DNA from: Piscirickettsiaceae bacterium
Lineage (GTDB): Bacteria; Pseudomonadota; Gammaproteobacteria; Nitrosococcales; Methylophagaceae
DNA length: 64,000 bases
Assembly: GCA_013215825.1 (NCBI GenBank)
Contig: JABSQN010000004.1
Location: 372,001-436,000, forward strand
Direction of reading: 5' to 3'
Part shown: positions 51,168-59,623 of the stretch, one piece after another
Layout of the letters: every line of letters begins with the position of its first letter
Position numbering within the stretch: the stretch's first letter is position 1
Position numbers and translations under genes: made by a program
Notes under the pieces: model-generated
Told to the model about the DNA's origin: nothing
The model's database searches: none
The model's input: only the letters and a program-made list of their open reading frames with translations

Positions 51168-51605
51168 ATGGATGATACAAATTCAAAACTTAGCTATGTA
51201 GGAATGGGAATTGGTTCGATAGCCTTACTCCTTGCCTTAGTTCATTTTTGGGCAGGCCCTTTTTCCCCTCAGATGTCTCTTGAACAAACCGTAGCAGAAA
51301 AGGCAGTAGCTATACGCGATGCAACTCTAAATGCGTTAAAAGGAAAAAAAGCTCCCGAACTACAAAAACGAGCCGCCTATAATACGGATGATTTTCTTAG
51401 TATTGGCACTGCAATTCTAGGAGGGACTGCAATTATTCTTGGTGTATTTGGCTTTGCAAAACAAGAATCTAAAAGAGCAGTCATAGGTGCTGGCATTCTT
51501 GGTGGTGGAGCTATCGCATTTCAATTCGCAGCTTGGGCTGTAATGGCAATAGTTTGTGCAATTATTGTTGGGGCAATATTACAGCAGATTGGCATTGATA
51601 TATAA
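51168..51605 (+). CDS. Cassette-borne membrane protein of unknown function
   Basis: The 145-residue protein has three or four membrane helices (about residues 8-29, 58-77, 87-107 and 111-140) and one charged loop (NALKGKKAPELQKRAAYNTDD). A perfect ribosome-binding site AAGGAGGA precedes the ATG. Its stop overlaps the start of the attC site, so the gene and site form a classic one-gene cassette. No family is recognised. Confidence 0.75.
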   Translation: MDDTNSKLSYVGMGIGSIALLLALVHFWAGPFSPQMSLEQTVAEKAVAIRDATLNALKGKKAPELQKRAAYNTDDFLSIGTAILGGTAIILGVFGFAKQESKRAVIGAGILGGGAIAFQFAAWAVMAIVCAIIVGAILQQIGIDI

Positions 51606-51680
51606 CAAACCAATCAAGCTCGTTCGCTCAGCTCTCTGGGACTGCCAAAAAACGGCAGCCCCTTATTTAGATCGTTATGT
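51602..51680 (+). other. attC site 1 (end of cassette 1)
   Basis: The stretch starts ATAACAAACCAATCAAG and ends GATCGTTATG, the R''-L'' and R' elements of an attC of the VCR type. Internally GGGACTGCC and GGCAGCCCC form a hairpin arm with one unpaired A on the left strand, as expected for the extrahelical bases that the integrase recognises. The recombination point would be G^TT at 51674/51675. Confidence 0.8.
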
Positions 51681-51695
51681 TTAAAAGGATAAGTT

Positions 51696-51899
51696 GTGCA
51701 AAATCATCTGTTAATAGAGTTAGCTAAAAGAAAACCTTTTCAACAAATACCTGAAATGCCTGAGGGTAGTGAATTTGATCACACTAGAGGAATATGGATG
51801 TATGAAAATAAACCATTAGTGAGCCATTCGTCGAAGTTCGGAACGCAGGCAACTAAAAAGTGTGATATGGAAACAGGTGAGGACCAGAAAGGAGAATGA
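51696..51899 (+). CDS. Candidate graspetide precursor peptide (TgmA-like)
   Basis: A 67-residue peptide starting GTG at 51696, with AAAGGAT nine bases upstream. The N-terminal part reads as leader (LLIELAKRKPF). Then FDHTRGIWMYENKPLV follows the pattern YDxxxQ..V..G.PLV of ATP-grasp-modified RiPP precursors. The last 21 residues are rich in Thr/Lys (T50, T53, K54, K55, T60, K65) and Asp/Glu (D57, E59, E62, D63, E67), which can be joined by ester or amide rings. Its stop overlaps the ligase start (ATGA). Confidence 0.8.
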   Translation: MQNHLLIELAKRKPFQQIPEMPEGSEFDHTRGIWMYENKPLVSHSSKFGTQATKKCDMETGEDQKGE

Positions 51900-52828
51900 T
51901 TGGAACCTGCCTTATATTATCGAGTATTTACGACTTCTCAGTAGATCTGGTTATTCAAGAGCTAGAAAAAAGAAATACTGATTACTTACGAATCAACAAA
52001 GAGAATCTCCATAATTATGAAATAAGATTAAATCCTGTAACAAAAGAACTCCATATTGCAGGTGAAGGGATAAATAGAACAATAATAAATGTAAAGTCAA
52101 TTTGGTTTCGACAAGCAGTATTTTTGAGAAATACCCCTGGCGACGCCTTAAGCCTTGAAGAGCAGCTATCTAGATCACAATGGTCAGCCTTTTTAAGAGG
52201 TTTAATGGTTTTTGAAGACTCATATTGGATGAATTGGCCTGCAAGCACTTATGCGGCAGAATCAAAACCTTATCAATTGATGATTGCATCAGAAGTGGGA
52301 TTTAAAGTTCCAGATACAGAGATTGGGAATAGCTTTAGAGATTCAAAGATATTAAACAGCAGAGTTATAGTGAAATCCTTAGACACTGTATTACTTCGAG
52401 AAGGCGATGACTGTTTGTTTACTTACACATCTGATGTCGATCCATCGGAACTTACCAACGATCGAATTAGTAGCGCTCCATTAACTGTACAGCAGTATAT
52501 TACTGAAAAGACAGATATTAGGGTTACAATTATTGGTGATGACATTTTTGCAGTCAAAATCACATCTAATGGCGCTGGAATAGAAGATGACTGGAGGCTC
52601 ACAAAAAGAGAGCTTATAGAATATACAGATATTGAATTGCCTATTGATTTGATTGAGAAATGTAGGAAATACATGAAGAAGCTAAGTCTAAATTTTGGAG
52701 CTATTGATTTTATTGAGAGCAATGGGAATTATTACTTCATTGAAATTAACCCTACAGGCGAATGGGGCTGGCTTTCTAATGAAGTAAGAAAAATCGAAAC
52801 ATATATTGCAGACGCATTATCACGATGA
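51896..52828 (+). CDS. ATP-grasp graspetide macrocyclase (TgmB/SAV_5884, MvdD-like)
   Basis: This ligase would form side-chain ester or amide rings in the neighbouring peptide using ATP. The 310-residue protein has the family landmarks: SIWFRQ (69-73), MNWPASTYAAESKPYQLMIASEVGFKVPDT (112-141), ATP lysine K160 (VIVKSLD), TEKTDIRVTIIGDDIFAVKI (203-222), DDWR (231-234), and the metal-binding LNFGAIDFIESNGNYYFIEINPTGEWGW (265-292, D271, E283, N285). AAAGGAG precedes the ATG. It overlaps both neighbours by 4 bp, so the three genes are translated in a fixed ratio. Confidence 0.85.
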   Translation: MIGTCLILSSIYDFSVDLVIQELEKRNTDYLRINKENLHNYEIRLNPVTKELHIAGEGINRTIINVKSIWFRQAVFLRNTPGDALSLEEQLSRSQWSAFLRGLMVFEDSYWMNWPASTYAAESKPYQLMIASEVGFKVPDTEIGNSFRDSKILNSRVIVKSLDTVLLREGDDCLFTYTSDVDPSELTNDRISSAPLTVQQYITEKTDIRVTIIGDDIFAVKITSNGAGIEDDWRLTKRELIEYTDIELPIDLIEKCRKYMKKLSLNFGAIDFIESNGNYYFIEINPTGEWGWLSNEVRKIETYIADALSR

Positions 52829-53469
52829 AATTAATACAGTTTTTGAAACAGCTTCTAAGTACCCCTTTTCCATTTGTTTATCTATATGGCTTAGAAAAAA
52901 GAAAGCTTGCTGAAGCTAATAATTACTTAGCTAAGGCTAATTCTTTCTTTTATGATTTAGATAGAGCGGTTGTCGAGAGTCGACTAAAAGAAGAGCACTC
53001 AAGGTCAAAGCTTATCGATGATAAAACTTCAAAATTCAATCTTGGTTTAAGTTTATGCCTGACAATAATTGGAGTAGCGGCAACAACGGTTGCTAAATTA
53101 TTACCTGATCACGAACTAAAGCCACTAATAATAGCCTTTTTAAGCATTGCATCTTTATACATGCTTATTGGTGGTTTAGTTTCTTTATCAGCTTTTAAAC
53201 TGATGCCTACATACGGATATGGAAGTTGGTTTGAATACCTGAAATCGGGAAATGAAAGGGTAGAAACAACTAAAGCCCTTATTGGTCAAGAAAAGGTCAA
53301 TTTGATAAAACAAGTTCGTAATGAAGTTGCATACCAATGCCTAAGAAATGGTTTTGTTAGCCTTTTTATCGCACTTATAATTATAAGTTATACATCTGTA
53401 CTTAATGCATACGCGACATCTCCAAAAGCAATGTCTTTAATCAGCTATTTAAAATGCTTATTTAGTTAG
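52825..53469 (+). CDS. Membrane protein partner in the graspetide cassette
   Basis: The 214-residue protein has a charged helical N-terminus (about residues 25-70), two membrane helices (about 73-92 and 101-121), a cytoplasmic helical stretch and a third helix (about 173-192). It overlaps the ATP-grasp gene by 4 bp. No family is recognised. By position it could export, immunise against or deliver the peptide. The two-helix block after a charged region loosely recalls SLATT-type effectors, but this is a guess only. Confidence 0.75.
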   Translation: MKLIQFLKQLLSTPFPFVYLYGLEKRKLAEANNYLAKANSFFYDLDRAVVESRLKEEHSRSKLIDDKTSKFNLGLSLCLTIIGVAATTVAKLLPDHELKPLIIAFLSIASLYMLIGGLVSLSAFKLMPTYGYGSWFEYLKSGNERVETTKALIGQEKVNLIKQVRNEVAYQCLRNGFVSLFIALIIISYTSVLNAYATSPKAMSLISYLKCLFS

Positions 53470-53485
53470 CCGGTGATATTTTGAA

Positions 53486-53601
53486 CATAACAAGCGCTTC
53501 CACTGGGACAATTTTTCGCTACGCATTTTTGTGTTGTCGCTGCGCGCCAGTATCACACAAAAATGCTCCACTACAAGTTACCCGTGAAGCGGGCGTTATG
53601 C
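53486..53601 (+). other. attC site 2 (end of cassette 2)
   Basis: It starts CATAACAAGCGCTTCCACTGGGAC and ends GTGAAGCGGGCGTTATG, giving paired outer arms with mismatches. The central stem GCATTTTTGTGT (53523-53534) pairs perfectly with ACACAAAAATGC (53554-53565). The recombination point would be G^TT at 53595/53596. Length is about 116 bp, similar to VCR sites. Confidence 0.82.
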
Positions 53602-53616
53602 GATAAAGAAAATGTA

Positions 53617-54339
53617 ATGAGTAATCTTGATACTACAACGACATACCCGAGGCTAATTCGCCGAATTCAAGCGGTGCTAATTGACGGGGTAATCATTCCT
53701 ATAACTGCAATTGCCACCCTTATGGGTGTGTCAAAAATGGGATTTAATGGCCAATATGCGGCAGCCGCAGCAATACTTAGCGTCTTTTTATTGGAGCCTT
53801 TCCTAGTGACAACAACTGGTGGCACAATTGGTCATCACATGCGGGGGATTAAGGTTGTAAATAGTAAAACTAAGGCGGCGCTTGGCATTGTCAGGGCAAC
53901 GTTAAGATTTATTACAAAAACGATCTTGGGGCTTTTCTCTCTGGTTGCAGTGATGACTTCAAGAAGGCATCAGGCTATACACGACTACTTATCTGGGTCG
54001 ATAGTCATTATAAAAAACCCACAAGCTTTGCCAGCATACGAAGTGCTTAAAGAGCGAGAGGTAGAAGAAAAAGGCTATGTATATCCAACAAAAGTACGAC
54101 GCATCATAATGATCTTTTTGTACAACATTATACTGTTTTTAGTATATGGATTTCTTCTCGTAATACTTCTAACTGATAATTGCCTAAACAATAATATATG
54201 TAACGAATATGAGCAAACATTCAATATGGCGGGTTCGATACTTTGGCTAGCTGTTACAATAATGATTCTTATTTTTGGCTGGAGAGGCCTGTTGTGGGGG
54301 TGTAGGCGGAAACTGGAAGATGTTACTAGTGTCACATAA
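53617..54339 (+). CDS. RDD-family membrane protein (cassette 3)
   Basis: The 240-residue protein opens with the RDD pattern RLIRRIQAVLIDGVIIPI, in which the Arg-x-x-x-Asp pair marks the family. Five or so membrane helices follow, with GGTIGHHMRGIKVVN, typical of RDD domains, and a C-terminal two-helix part. RDD proteins are proposed transporters or channel-like proteins. I use the ATG at 53617; the frame from 53563 lies in the attC. Its stop merges into a following attC start (CATAACAAGG). Confidence 0.85.
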   Translation: MSNLDTTTTYPRLIRRIQAVLIDGVIIPITAIATLMGVSKMGFNGQYAAAAAILSVFLLEPFLVTTTGGTIGHHMRGIKVVNSKTKAALGIVRATLRFITKTILGLFSLVAVMTSRRHQAIHDYLSGSIVIIKNPQALPAYEVLKEREVEEKGYVYPTKVRRIIMIFLYNIILFLVYGFLLVILLTDNCLNNNICNEYEQTFNMAGSILWLAVTIMILIFGWRGLLWGCRRKLEDVTSVT

Positions 54340-54370
54340 CAAGGAAAATGCACTCGGACGTCAAAAAATT
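54335..54370 (+). other. Truncated attC (left half) ending the array
   Basis: CATAACAAGGAAAATGCACTCGGACG at the end of the RDD gene matches the R''-L'' half of attC sites, but no GTTAG/GTTATG right half follows within 150 bp. The array therefore ends by deletion, not by a normal attC. Confidence 0.6.
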
Positions 54371-54379
54371 GAGAACAAT

Positions 54380-54505
54380 GACGCATTACACAAAACAATG
54401 CTTCACAAACCGTATAGCTCCTCAGAGTTGATAAGCCGCATTGCTGAGTTACTTAAAAGAAAAGGGAACCTGATGCCGACATCAGTAATGAATTCTCTAT
54501 TTTAA
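54380..54505 (+). pseudogene. C-terminal fragment of a response-regulator receiver domain
   Basis: The frame reads LHKPYSSSELISRIAELLKRK, the KPy..eeLl.rI..lL end of a CheY-like receiver domain, then 13 residues to a stop at 54505. The conserved lysine of the receiver is present but the aspartate part is gone. The upstream sequence belongs to the truncated attC. It ends 6 bp before the convergent HDOD gene. It looks like a remnant of an older neighbour of that gene. Confidence 0.65.
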
Positions 54506-54511
54506 AGTGAT

Positions 54512-55444
54512 TTATTCTGTTTCTAGACAAATATCGAGCCCTGCTACTATTTGCGATGCTGTGTCATATATATTTTGGGCTTCATTCTGCAATAAAAGTG
54601 CTGAAATAGGTAATGTATCCCAAGAAGGATGTTTACACTTTTCTGCTATCAACTGTTGTAACTCTTTTGGCTCGAGCGAAAGAATATTAGGATCTTTGAG
54701 CAGTAACATACTGAAATAATCAGCCATTTGAACAACCCTAACAAATTCAGCTTCTTTTTTTTCTAGCTGGGTTGTTGTTAAATATGAATAATTATGATGA
54801 TTACTAATAACATTAGTAATCATACTTGGTAGATCCCACTTTCGAGCAGCATCACCACCTAATTTGGCATGATCCAAGCCGCAGACTTCTTGTTCTGCTT
54901 CTATAAGATTTTCCGGGCTCTCCCAGTTTTTTTCATCTATTCTTATTGGACCATCAGATATTTTGCTGAACAGTATAAATCGCCCAATATCATGTAACAG
55001 TCCACACAGATAGGCTTGCTCTGGGTTAATATTTAAGTGGGGAGACATTCGAGCAATTGACTGTGATGCAACCGCCACTTGAATTGAATGCACCCATAGG
55101 TCTAGTTCACTTTTATGTGTTGGTACAAAAACATTTGTAACAGCAAATGTAGTGGCTAGTCCTTTTATTTGTCGTGTTCCCACCCTCGCAACAGCATGCT
55201 TGAGAGAGGTAATTTGAGCAACAGGTGCATTTTTGACAGAATTAGCTAATTTAATCAGGCGTATAGCAAAGGTAGGGTCTTGTTCTGTTAAGTGTTGTAC
55301 TTTTTCAAAGTATTGCGTATCTGAAATACTAAGAGCCATAAGTTTACTTATGGCAGAGGGAAGTAACGGAAGCTCATCGACCGATATATTAATTTCTTTT
55401 AATAGCTGCTCCTGCTCACTATTTGATTGATCACCCATTCTCAC
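54512..55444 (-). CDS. HDOD-domain signalling protein
   Basis: The 310-residue protein has an HDOD domain covering most of its length: LPLLPSAISKLMALSISDT, FAIRLIKLANSVKNAP, LKHAVARVGTRQIKGLA, and the HD motif in YLCGLLHDIGRFILF with a further HAKLGGDAARKW. Such proteins act in signalling with cyclic di-GMP or two-component systems, without proven hydrolase activity here. A second HDOD protein is at 33.0 kb. The fragment of a receiver gene beside it fits such a system. Confidence 0.85.
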   Translation of the reverse strand: MRMGDQSNSEQEQLLKEINISVDELPLLPSAISKLMALSISDTQYFEKVQHLTEQDPTFAIRLIKLANSVKNAPVAQITSLKHAVARVGTRQIKGLATTFAVTNVFVPTHKSELDLWVHSIQVAVASQSIARMSPHLNINPEQAYLCGLLHDIGRFILFSKISDGPIRIDEKNWESPENLIEAEQEVCGLDHAKLGGDAARKWDLPSMITNVISNHHNYSYLTTTQLEKKEAEFVRVVQMADYFSMLLLKDPNILSLEPKELQQLIAEKCKHPSWDTLPISALLLQNEAQNIYDTASQIVAGLDICLETE

Positions 55445-55617
55445 ACCCAGTCTGATTACATAGGAATCATTCTACATTACGATAGGTTTAGGGTAAAAGT
55501 AAATATTCAATTCATACTTTTCTAAACTGATAGCCTAATTTTTAATCGCGTAGTTGTATCACCATAAACTGTCTAGCGACGTCGATATTTTTATACAATA
55601 TTAACCTAGGTCCTGAA

Positions 55618-56439
55618 TTACACGGCCTTCGTTTTCAAAGCGGCCGCAAAACAAATGTGGATAAATTCATCCACATCCAATGAAGCCCCACCAATCAAGC
55701 CGCCATCCACATCTGGTTTTGCAAAGATTGCAGCTGCATTCTTAGAGTTAACACTACCTCCATAAATTATACGTAGTGACTCTGCCGTAGCCTTATCATG
55801 CTTAGCAATACGCTGACGCATGAATGAATGAACATCTTGAGCCCATTCGGGTGTTGCCGATTGTCCTGTTCCAATGGCCCAAACAGGCTCATAGGCAAAC
55901 ACTGTCTGACCCAATGATTTTGCTCCTTTATGCTCAATAAGGACATCCAATAGCCGCGCAATAACTTCTTCTGTTTTCCCTTCGGCATAATCTTCAGCGG
56001 TTTCACCGATACAAATAATTGGGGTTAAATTATGACTGGTTGCCATTTCATACTTTTGTGCAACAATCTGATCTAGTACAAATTGATCTAACTCTAATTT
56101 TTCATATAGACATCGTCGTTCAGAGTGCCCAATCAACACATAGTCACAGCCAAAACCTTGTAGCATTGATGCTGAAATTTCACCCGTGTATGCTCCTTCA
56201 TCATACGCAGATACATTCTGTGTCCCCCAATGTAACAATGAACCCGTTAATATTTCTTGGGTTTCTTTTAAGTAGACTGAAGGTGGAAATATAGCAATAT
56301 CAATCGCTGAAGAATTTCCAGATTGAGCTAGCATACTATTGAGTAGCTCGGCTTGATGCAAAATATTTTCTAGGAGTATTTTAGAGCTTTCAATTGGATT
56401 ATTCATTTTCCAATTACCCGCAATCAGTGATTTACGCAT
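55618..56439 (-). CDS. tpiA: Triosephosphate isomerase
   Basis: The (beta/alpha)8 enzyme interconverts DHAP and glyceraldehyde-3-phosphate. It has IAGNWKMN, the catalytic VLIGHSERR (His), AYEPVWAIGTG (catalytic Glu region) and IIYGGSVNSKNA. At 273 residues it is longer than the usual 250, mainly from an extra loop around residues 30-48 (LAQSGNSSAID). The same-strand neighbours fbp and fba are the next steps in gluconeogenesis/Calvin cycle. 170 bp separates it from the HDOD gene. Confidence 0.95.
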   Translation of the reverse strand: MRKSLIAGNWKMNNPIESSKILLENILHQAELLNSMLAQSGNSSAIDIAIFPPSVYLKETQEILTGSLLHWGTQNVSAYDEGAYTGEISASMLQGFGCDYVLIGHSERRCLYEKLELDQFVLDQIVAQKYEMATSHNLTPIICIGETAEDYAEGKTEEVIARLLDVLIEHKGAKSLGQTVFAYEPVWAIGTGQSATPEWAQDVHSFMRQRIAKHDKATAESLRIIYGGSVNSKNAAAIFAKPDVDGGLIGGASLDVDEFIHICFAAALKTKAV

Positions 56440-56499
56440 ACTATTTAACCTTTTAAATGTTTTTTCGTTATAACAACGATATGTTTTGTGTTTGGCTTA

Positions 56500-57501
56500 C
56501 TATTCTTGATGGTAAGACATAATTCTATCCACTTCATTTTTTGATCCCAAAATAACGGGAACACGCTGATGGATAGTATCAGGAGTAATATCAAGAATAC
56601 GCTCATAGCCTGTAGTGCACAGACCGCCAGCTTGTTCTACAATATAACCCATTGGGTTGGCTTCATACATCAGCCGAAGCTTTCCTGATTTAGACAGGTC
56701 TCGTTTATCATGGGGATACATGAAGATACCACCCCGAGTGAGTATGCGGTGAACTTCAGCTACCATTGAAGCAACCCAGCGCATATTGAAATTAACACCA
56801 CGTGGTCCTTCTTCGCCTTGCATGCACTCATCAATATAGCGTTGCACTGGCGCGTCCCAAAAACGATAATTCGACATATTGATGGAAAACTCGGTGGAGT
56901 CTTCTGGGATTGTCATATCAGGATGGGTCAGTACAAATTCACCCACATCTTGATCTAGAGTAAAACCATTTACACCATGCCCTGTAGTTAGAATCATCAT
57001 AGTTGAGGGGCCGTAGAGAACAAAACCAGCACACACTTGCTCAGCACCTTTTTGCAGGAAGTCATCCAGCATTGCATCTTCACCATCCCTACCTTCAAGA
57101 ATGGAGAAAATAGTACCCACTGTTAAATTAATATCAATATTGGATGAGCCATCTAAAGGGTCGAATAAGGCTAGATATTTGCCCTTGGGGAATTGCTCTG
57201 GAATTGGAATAAAATCATCTATTTCTTCTGACACCATGCCTGATAGATGCCCTGTCCAATTTAGTGCATCAACCATAATATCGTTAGTAATAATATCCAA
57301 CTTTTTCTGGGTTTCACCTTGAACATTTTCAGTGTCAGCACTGCCTAACATTCCTGTCATTGCACCGCGGTTTACTGTATGCGAAATACGCTTACATGCC
57401 GCGGCAATATCATTTAACAATAACGTGAAATCTCCTGTTGCATTCGGCAGGCTACGCTGTTCTTCAATAATAAATTGCGTTAAGGTTGTGGGTGTATTCA
57501 T
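56500..57501 (-). CDS. fbp: Class I fructose-1,6-bisphosphatase
   Basis: The Mg-dependent enzyme removes the 1-phosphate from FBP, committing carbon to gluconeogenesis or the Calvin cycle. The 333-residue protein has the metal site block [36 protein letters not shown] and the substrate block [27 protein letters not shown]. It sits between tpiA and fba, separated by 60 and 76 bp. Confidence 0.96.
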   Translation of the reverse strand: MNTPTTLTQFIIEEQRSLPNATGDFTLLLNDIAAACKRISHTVNRGAMTGMLGSADTENVQGETQKKLDIITNDIMVDALNWTGHLSGMVSEEIDDFIPIPEQFPKGKYLALFDPLDGSSNIDINLTVGTIFSILEGRDGEDAMLDDFLQKGAEQVCAGFVLYGPSTMMILTTGHGVNGFTLDQDVGEFVLTHPDMTIPEDSTEFSINMSNYRFWDAPVQRYIDECMQGEEGPRGVNFNMRWVASMVAEVHRILTRGGIFMYPHDKRDLSKSGKLRLMYEANPMGYIVEQAGGLCTTGYERILDITPDTIHQRVPVILGSKNEVDRIMSYHQE

Positions 57502-57577
57502 TCTTTACTTCTCCAGTTCAAACTTCATTCTGATAGTCTTTAAAATTTTCCATCTTAAAGACAAGAGATTTATAGTG

Positions 57578-58648
57578 TTATAGTCCAGTTGGTGCGAGTT
57601 CACCAGAGGCGTAACGCTCCACCATTTTATTCAATGGAATGACTTTGATTTTACTGGCATGGCCTGCACTACCAAAGGCTTGGTAACGTGCCTCACAAAT
57701 AGCTTGCATTGCCGCGGTTGCTACTTTGTAAAATTTACGAGGGTCGAAATCTGCTGAATTCTTTTCTTGTCCCAAATATTGGCGAATAGCGCCTGTAGAG
57801 GCCATTCTTAGATCCGTATCAATATTGACTTTACGTACACCAAATTTGATACCTGCTACTATTTCCTCAACCGGTACACCATATGTTTGCTTAATATCGC
57901 CACCATAGGTATTAATTATTTTTAACCAGTCTTGTGGTACCGAACTGGAACCATGCATAACAAAATGTGTATTGGGTAGTCGCTGTTGTAAGGTTTTCAG
58001 ATGACTGATAGCCAAAACATCACCAGTCGGTGGTTTAGTAAACTTATAAGCCCCATGACTGGTTCCAATAGCGACAGCTAAAGCATCGACTTGTGTTCGT
58101 TTGACAAATTCTACTGCTTCATCAGGGTCGGTTAGCAATTGGCTACGATCGAGTTTTTCATCACTTCCATGGCCATCTTCTTCACCCATCATGCCTGTTT
58201 CTAATGAGCCTAAACAACCTAGTTCACCCTCAACAGAAACACCACAAGCATGTGCTATGTCAGCAACAGTACGTGTCACATTGACATTATATTCAAATGA
58301 AGAAGGTGTTTTCATATCTGCCATCAATGAACCATCCATCATTACTGAGCTAAAGCCAGACTGCATAGAACGAGTACACACTGCTGGTTCTGAGCCATGA
58401 TCTTGATGCATAACAACGGGAAGATGAGGATACTGTTCAATAGCGGCTAAAATTAAGTGCCGTAAAAATGGTTCACCTGCATAGGACCGAGACCCAGCAG
58501 AACCTTGCAAGATAACAGGACTATCTACAGCATCTGCTGCCTGCATTATTGCTTGTACTTGTTCCATATTACTTACATTAAATGCAGGGATAGCAAATTC
58601 ATGTTCAGCGGCATAGTCTAATAGCTGTCGCATTGATACTAATGACAT
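57578..58648 (-). CDS. fba: Class II fructose-bisphosphate aldolase, Calvin-cycle type
   Basis: The zinc aldolase cleaves or makes FBP. The 356-residue protein has the zinc ligands HQDHGSE, the second histidine region [24 protein letters not shown], and the [14 protein letters not shown] phosphate site. Calvin-subtype class II aldolases carry a similar 355-residue length. I use the ATG at 58648 ([13 protein letters not shown]), as the 25 residues before it in the open frame have no family likeness. No RuBisCO or phosphoribulokinase is in the window to confirm the cycle. Confidence 0.93.
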   Translation of the reverse strand: MSLVSMRQLLDYAAEHEFAIPAFNVSNMEQVQAIMQAADAVDSPVILQGSAGSRSYAGEPFLRHLILAAIEQYPHLPVVMHQDHGSEPAVCTRSMQSGFSSVMMDGSLMADMKTPSSFEYNVNVTRTVADIAHACGVSVEGELGCLGSLETGMMGEEDGHGSDEKLDRSQLLTDPDEAVEFVKRTQVDALAVAIGTSHGAYKFTKPPTGDVLAISHLKTLQQRLPNTHFVMHGSSSVPQDWLKIINTYGGDIKQTYGVPVEEIVAGIKFGVRKVNIDTDLRMASTGAIRQYLGQEKNSADFDPRKFYKVATAAMQAICEARYQAFGSAGHASKIKVIPLNKMVERYASGELAPTGL

Positions 58649-58925
58649 AATAATTTCCTTTTCAAATTTTATTTTATAACACTTAAATAAGCCGATTCGA
58701 TTAACAATTGTGAGCCTTAACAAGGCTGCAATATTTTCATTATGTCGGCTATTTTGAAGATAATTGAGTCTAGTACAGTTTTAACTATAAATGGAAGACA
58801 GTATTTCTTAGTGTAAGCATAAGAAATACTTATGATTGATCTTGTCATCAATAATATTGGGCTTGAGAATTTCCCGTTTTGATTACAGTTATTACCTTAC
58901 TTGATATGAAAATGATGGTCTCTTA

Positions 58926-59609
58926 TCAACGTCGTAATTCTTGTAATATCAATTGCAAATCTTCATTAGCACCACCAAACAACATTCAATCATTTTCATT
59001 CATAAACAATGGGTTATGATCGCTAACATGTCGGAATCCGGGATGTTTGGATCGTCTAAAGCAGAGGAATTAACGATATCATTGGCACCAATGACAAGCG
59101 TGACATCAACCTCAGGAAAATCATCATTAATTTCATCCATTTCATAGATAATATCGTAGGGTACTTTTGCTTCTGCCAATAACACATTCATATGTCCGGG
59201 GCATTCGACCAGCAACAGGATGAATACCAAAACCGATTATTTTTCCTCTTTTAGCTAATTATTGCGTGATTTCATTAATGGTATGTTGCGCCTGAGCAAC
59301 TGCCATGCCGTAGCCGGGAATAATCATAATATTATCGGCATCACGCAGCATCGGTACTGTTTCATTGACATCAATCGATTGAAAATCGCCTGCAATAACA
59401 CTGCCCAGATTCATGGTTTTCACCATACCCTCAGTAATTAATTTTGGGGCTGGGTTTCCAGGAATTAACGCAGTGCTAATGATTATGTCCACCTCCATAG
59501 ACTGACGAGCAAACAATGCCATTTCAGCATCAAGAAATTCTTTTGTCATTGTTGTGGCATAACCTCCCTCACCACTGGCTTGCTCTTCAAAATCCAACAT
59601 CAGAAACAC
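58926..59609 (-). pseudogene. Remnant of NAD(P) transhydrogenase pntA-pntB
   Basis: The reverse strand first reads a PntA piece (LDFEEQASGEGGYATTM, FARQSMEVDIIISTALIPGNPAPKL), which runs in frame into PntB (MLRDADNIMIIPGYGMAVAQAQ), so the region between is deleted. A TAA follows EITQ; then a frameshift in a CCCC run precedes [15 protein letters not shown] and [26 protein letters not shown] last shift leads to [10 protein letters not shown], a stop, and MLFGGANEDLQLILQELRR ending at 58926. The enzyme is dead. Intact pntAB drives NADPH from NADH with the proton gradient. Confidence 0.9.
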
Positions 59610-59623
59610 GAAAACTTAATTTA

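Larger units (their letters stand above)
50693..54370. mobile_element. Decayed integron with cassette array
   Basis: The interval holds a reverse-strand integrase relic, an attI-like region with two copies of a 30-bp core, then forward-strand genes in three cassettes bounded by attC-like sites at 51602-51680 and 53486-53601 and a truncated one at 54335. Cassette one holds a small membrane protein, cassette two a three-gene peptide system, cassette three an RDD protein. Without a working integrase this is effectively a frozen array. The right edge is an abrupt junction to a response-regulator fragment. Confidence 0.8.

Noticed and set aside
51001-51201. A 66-residue forward frame across the attI-like region
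   Set aside because: It spans the two repeats and runs into the first cassette gene in another frame; composition is AT-driven and there is no ribosome-binding site.
54275-54505. A 76-residue gene after the RDD gene
   Set aside because: Its first part overlaps the RDD gene and attC; only the last 35 residues have meaning, as a receiver-domain fragment.
59005-59230. A separate small gene resembling PntB
   Set aside because: The flanking pieces continue PntA and PntB in other frames, so it is one segment of the pseudogene and not an independent gene.
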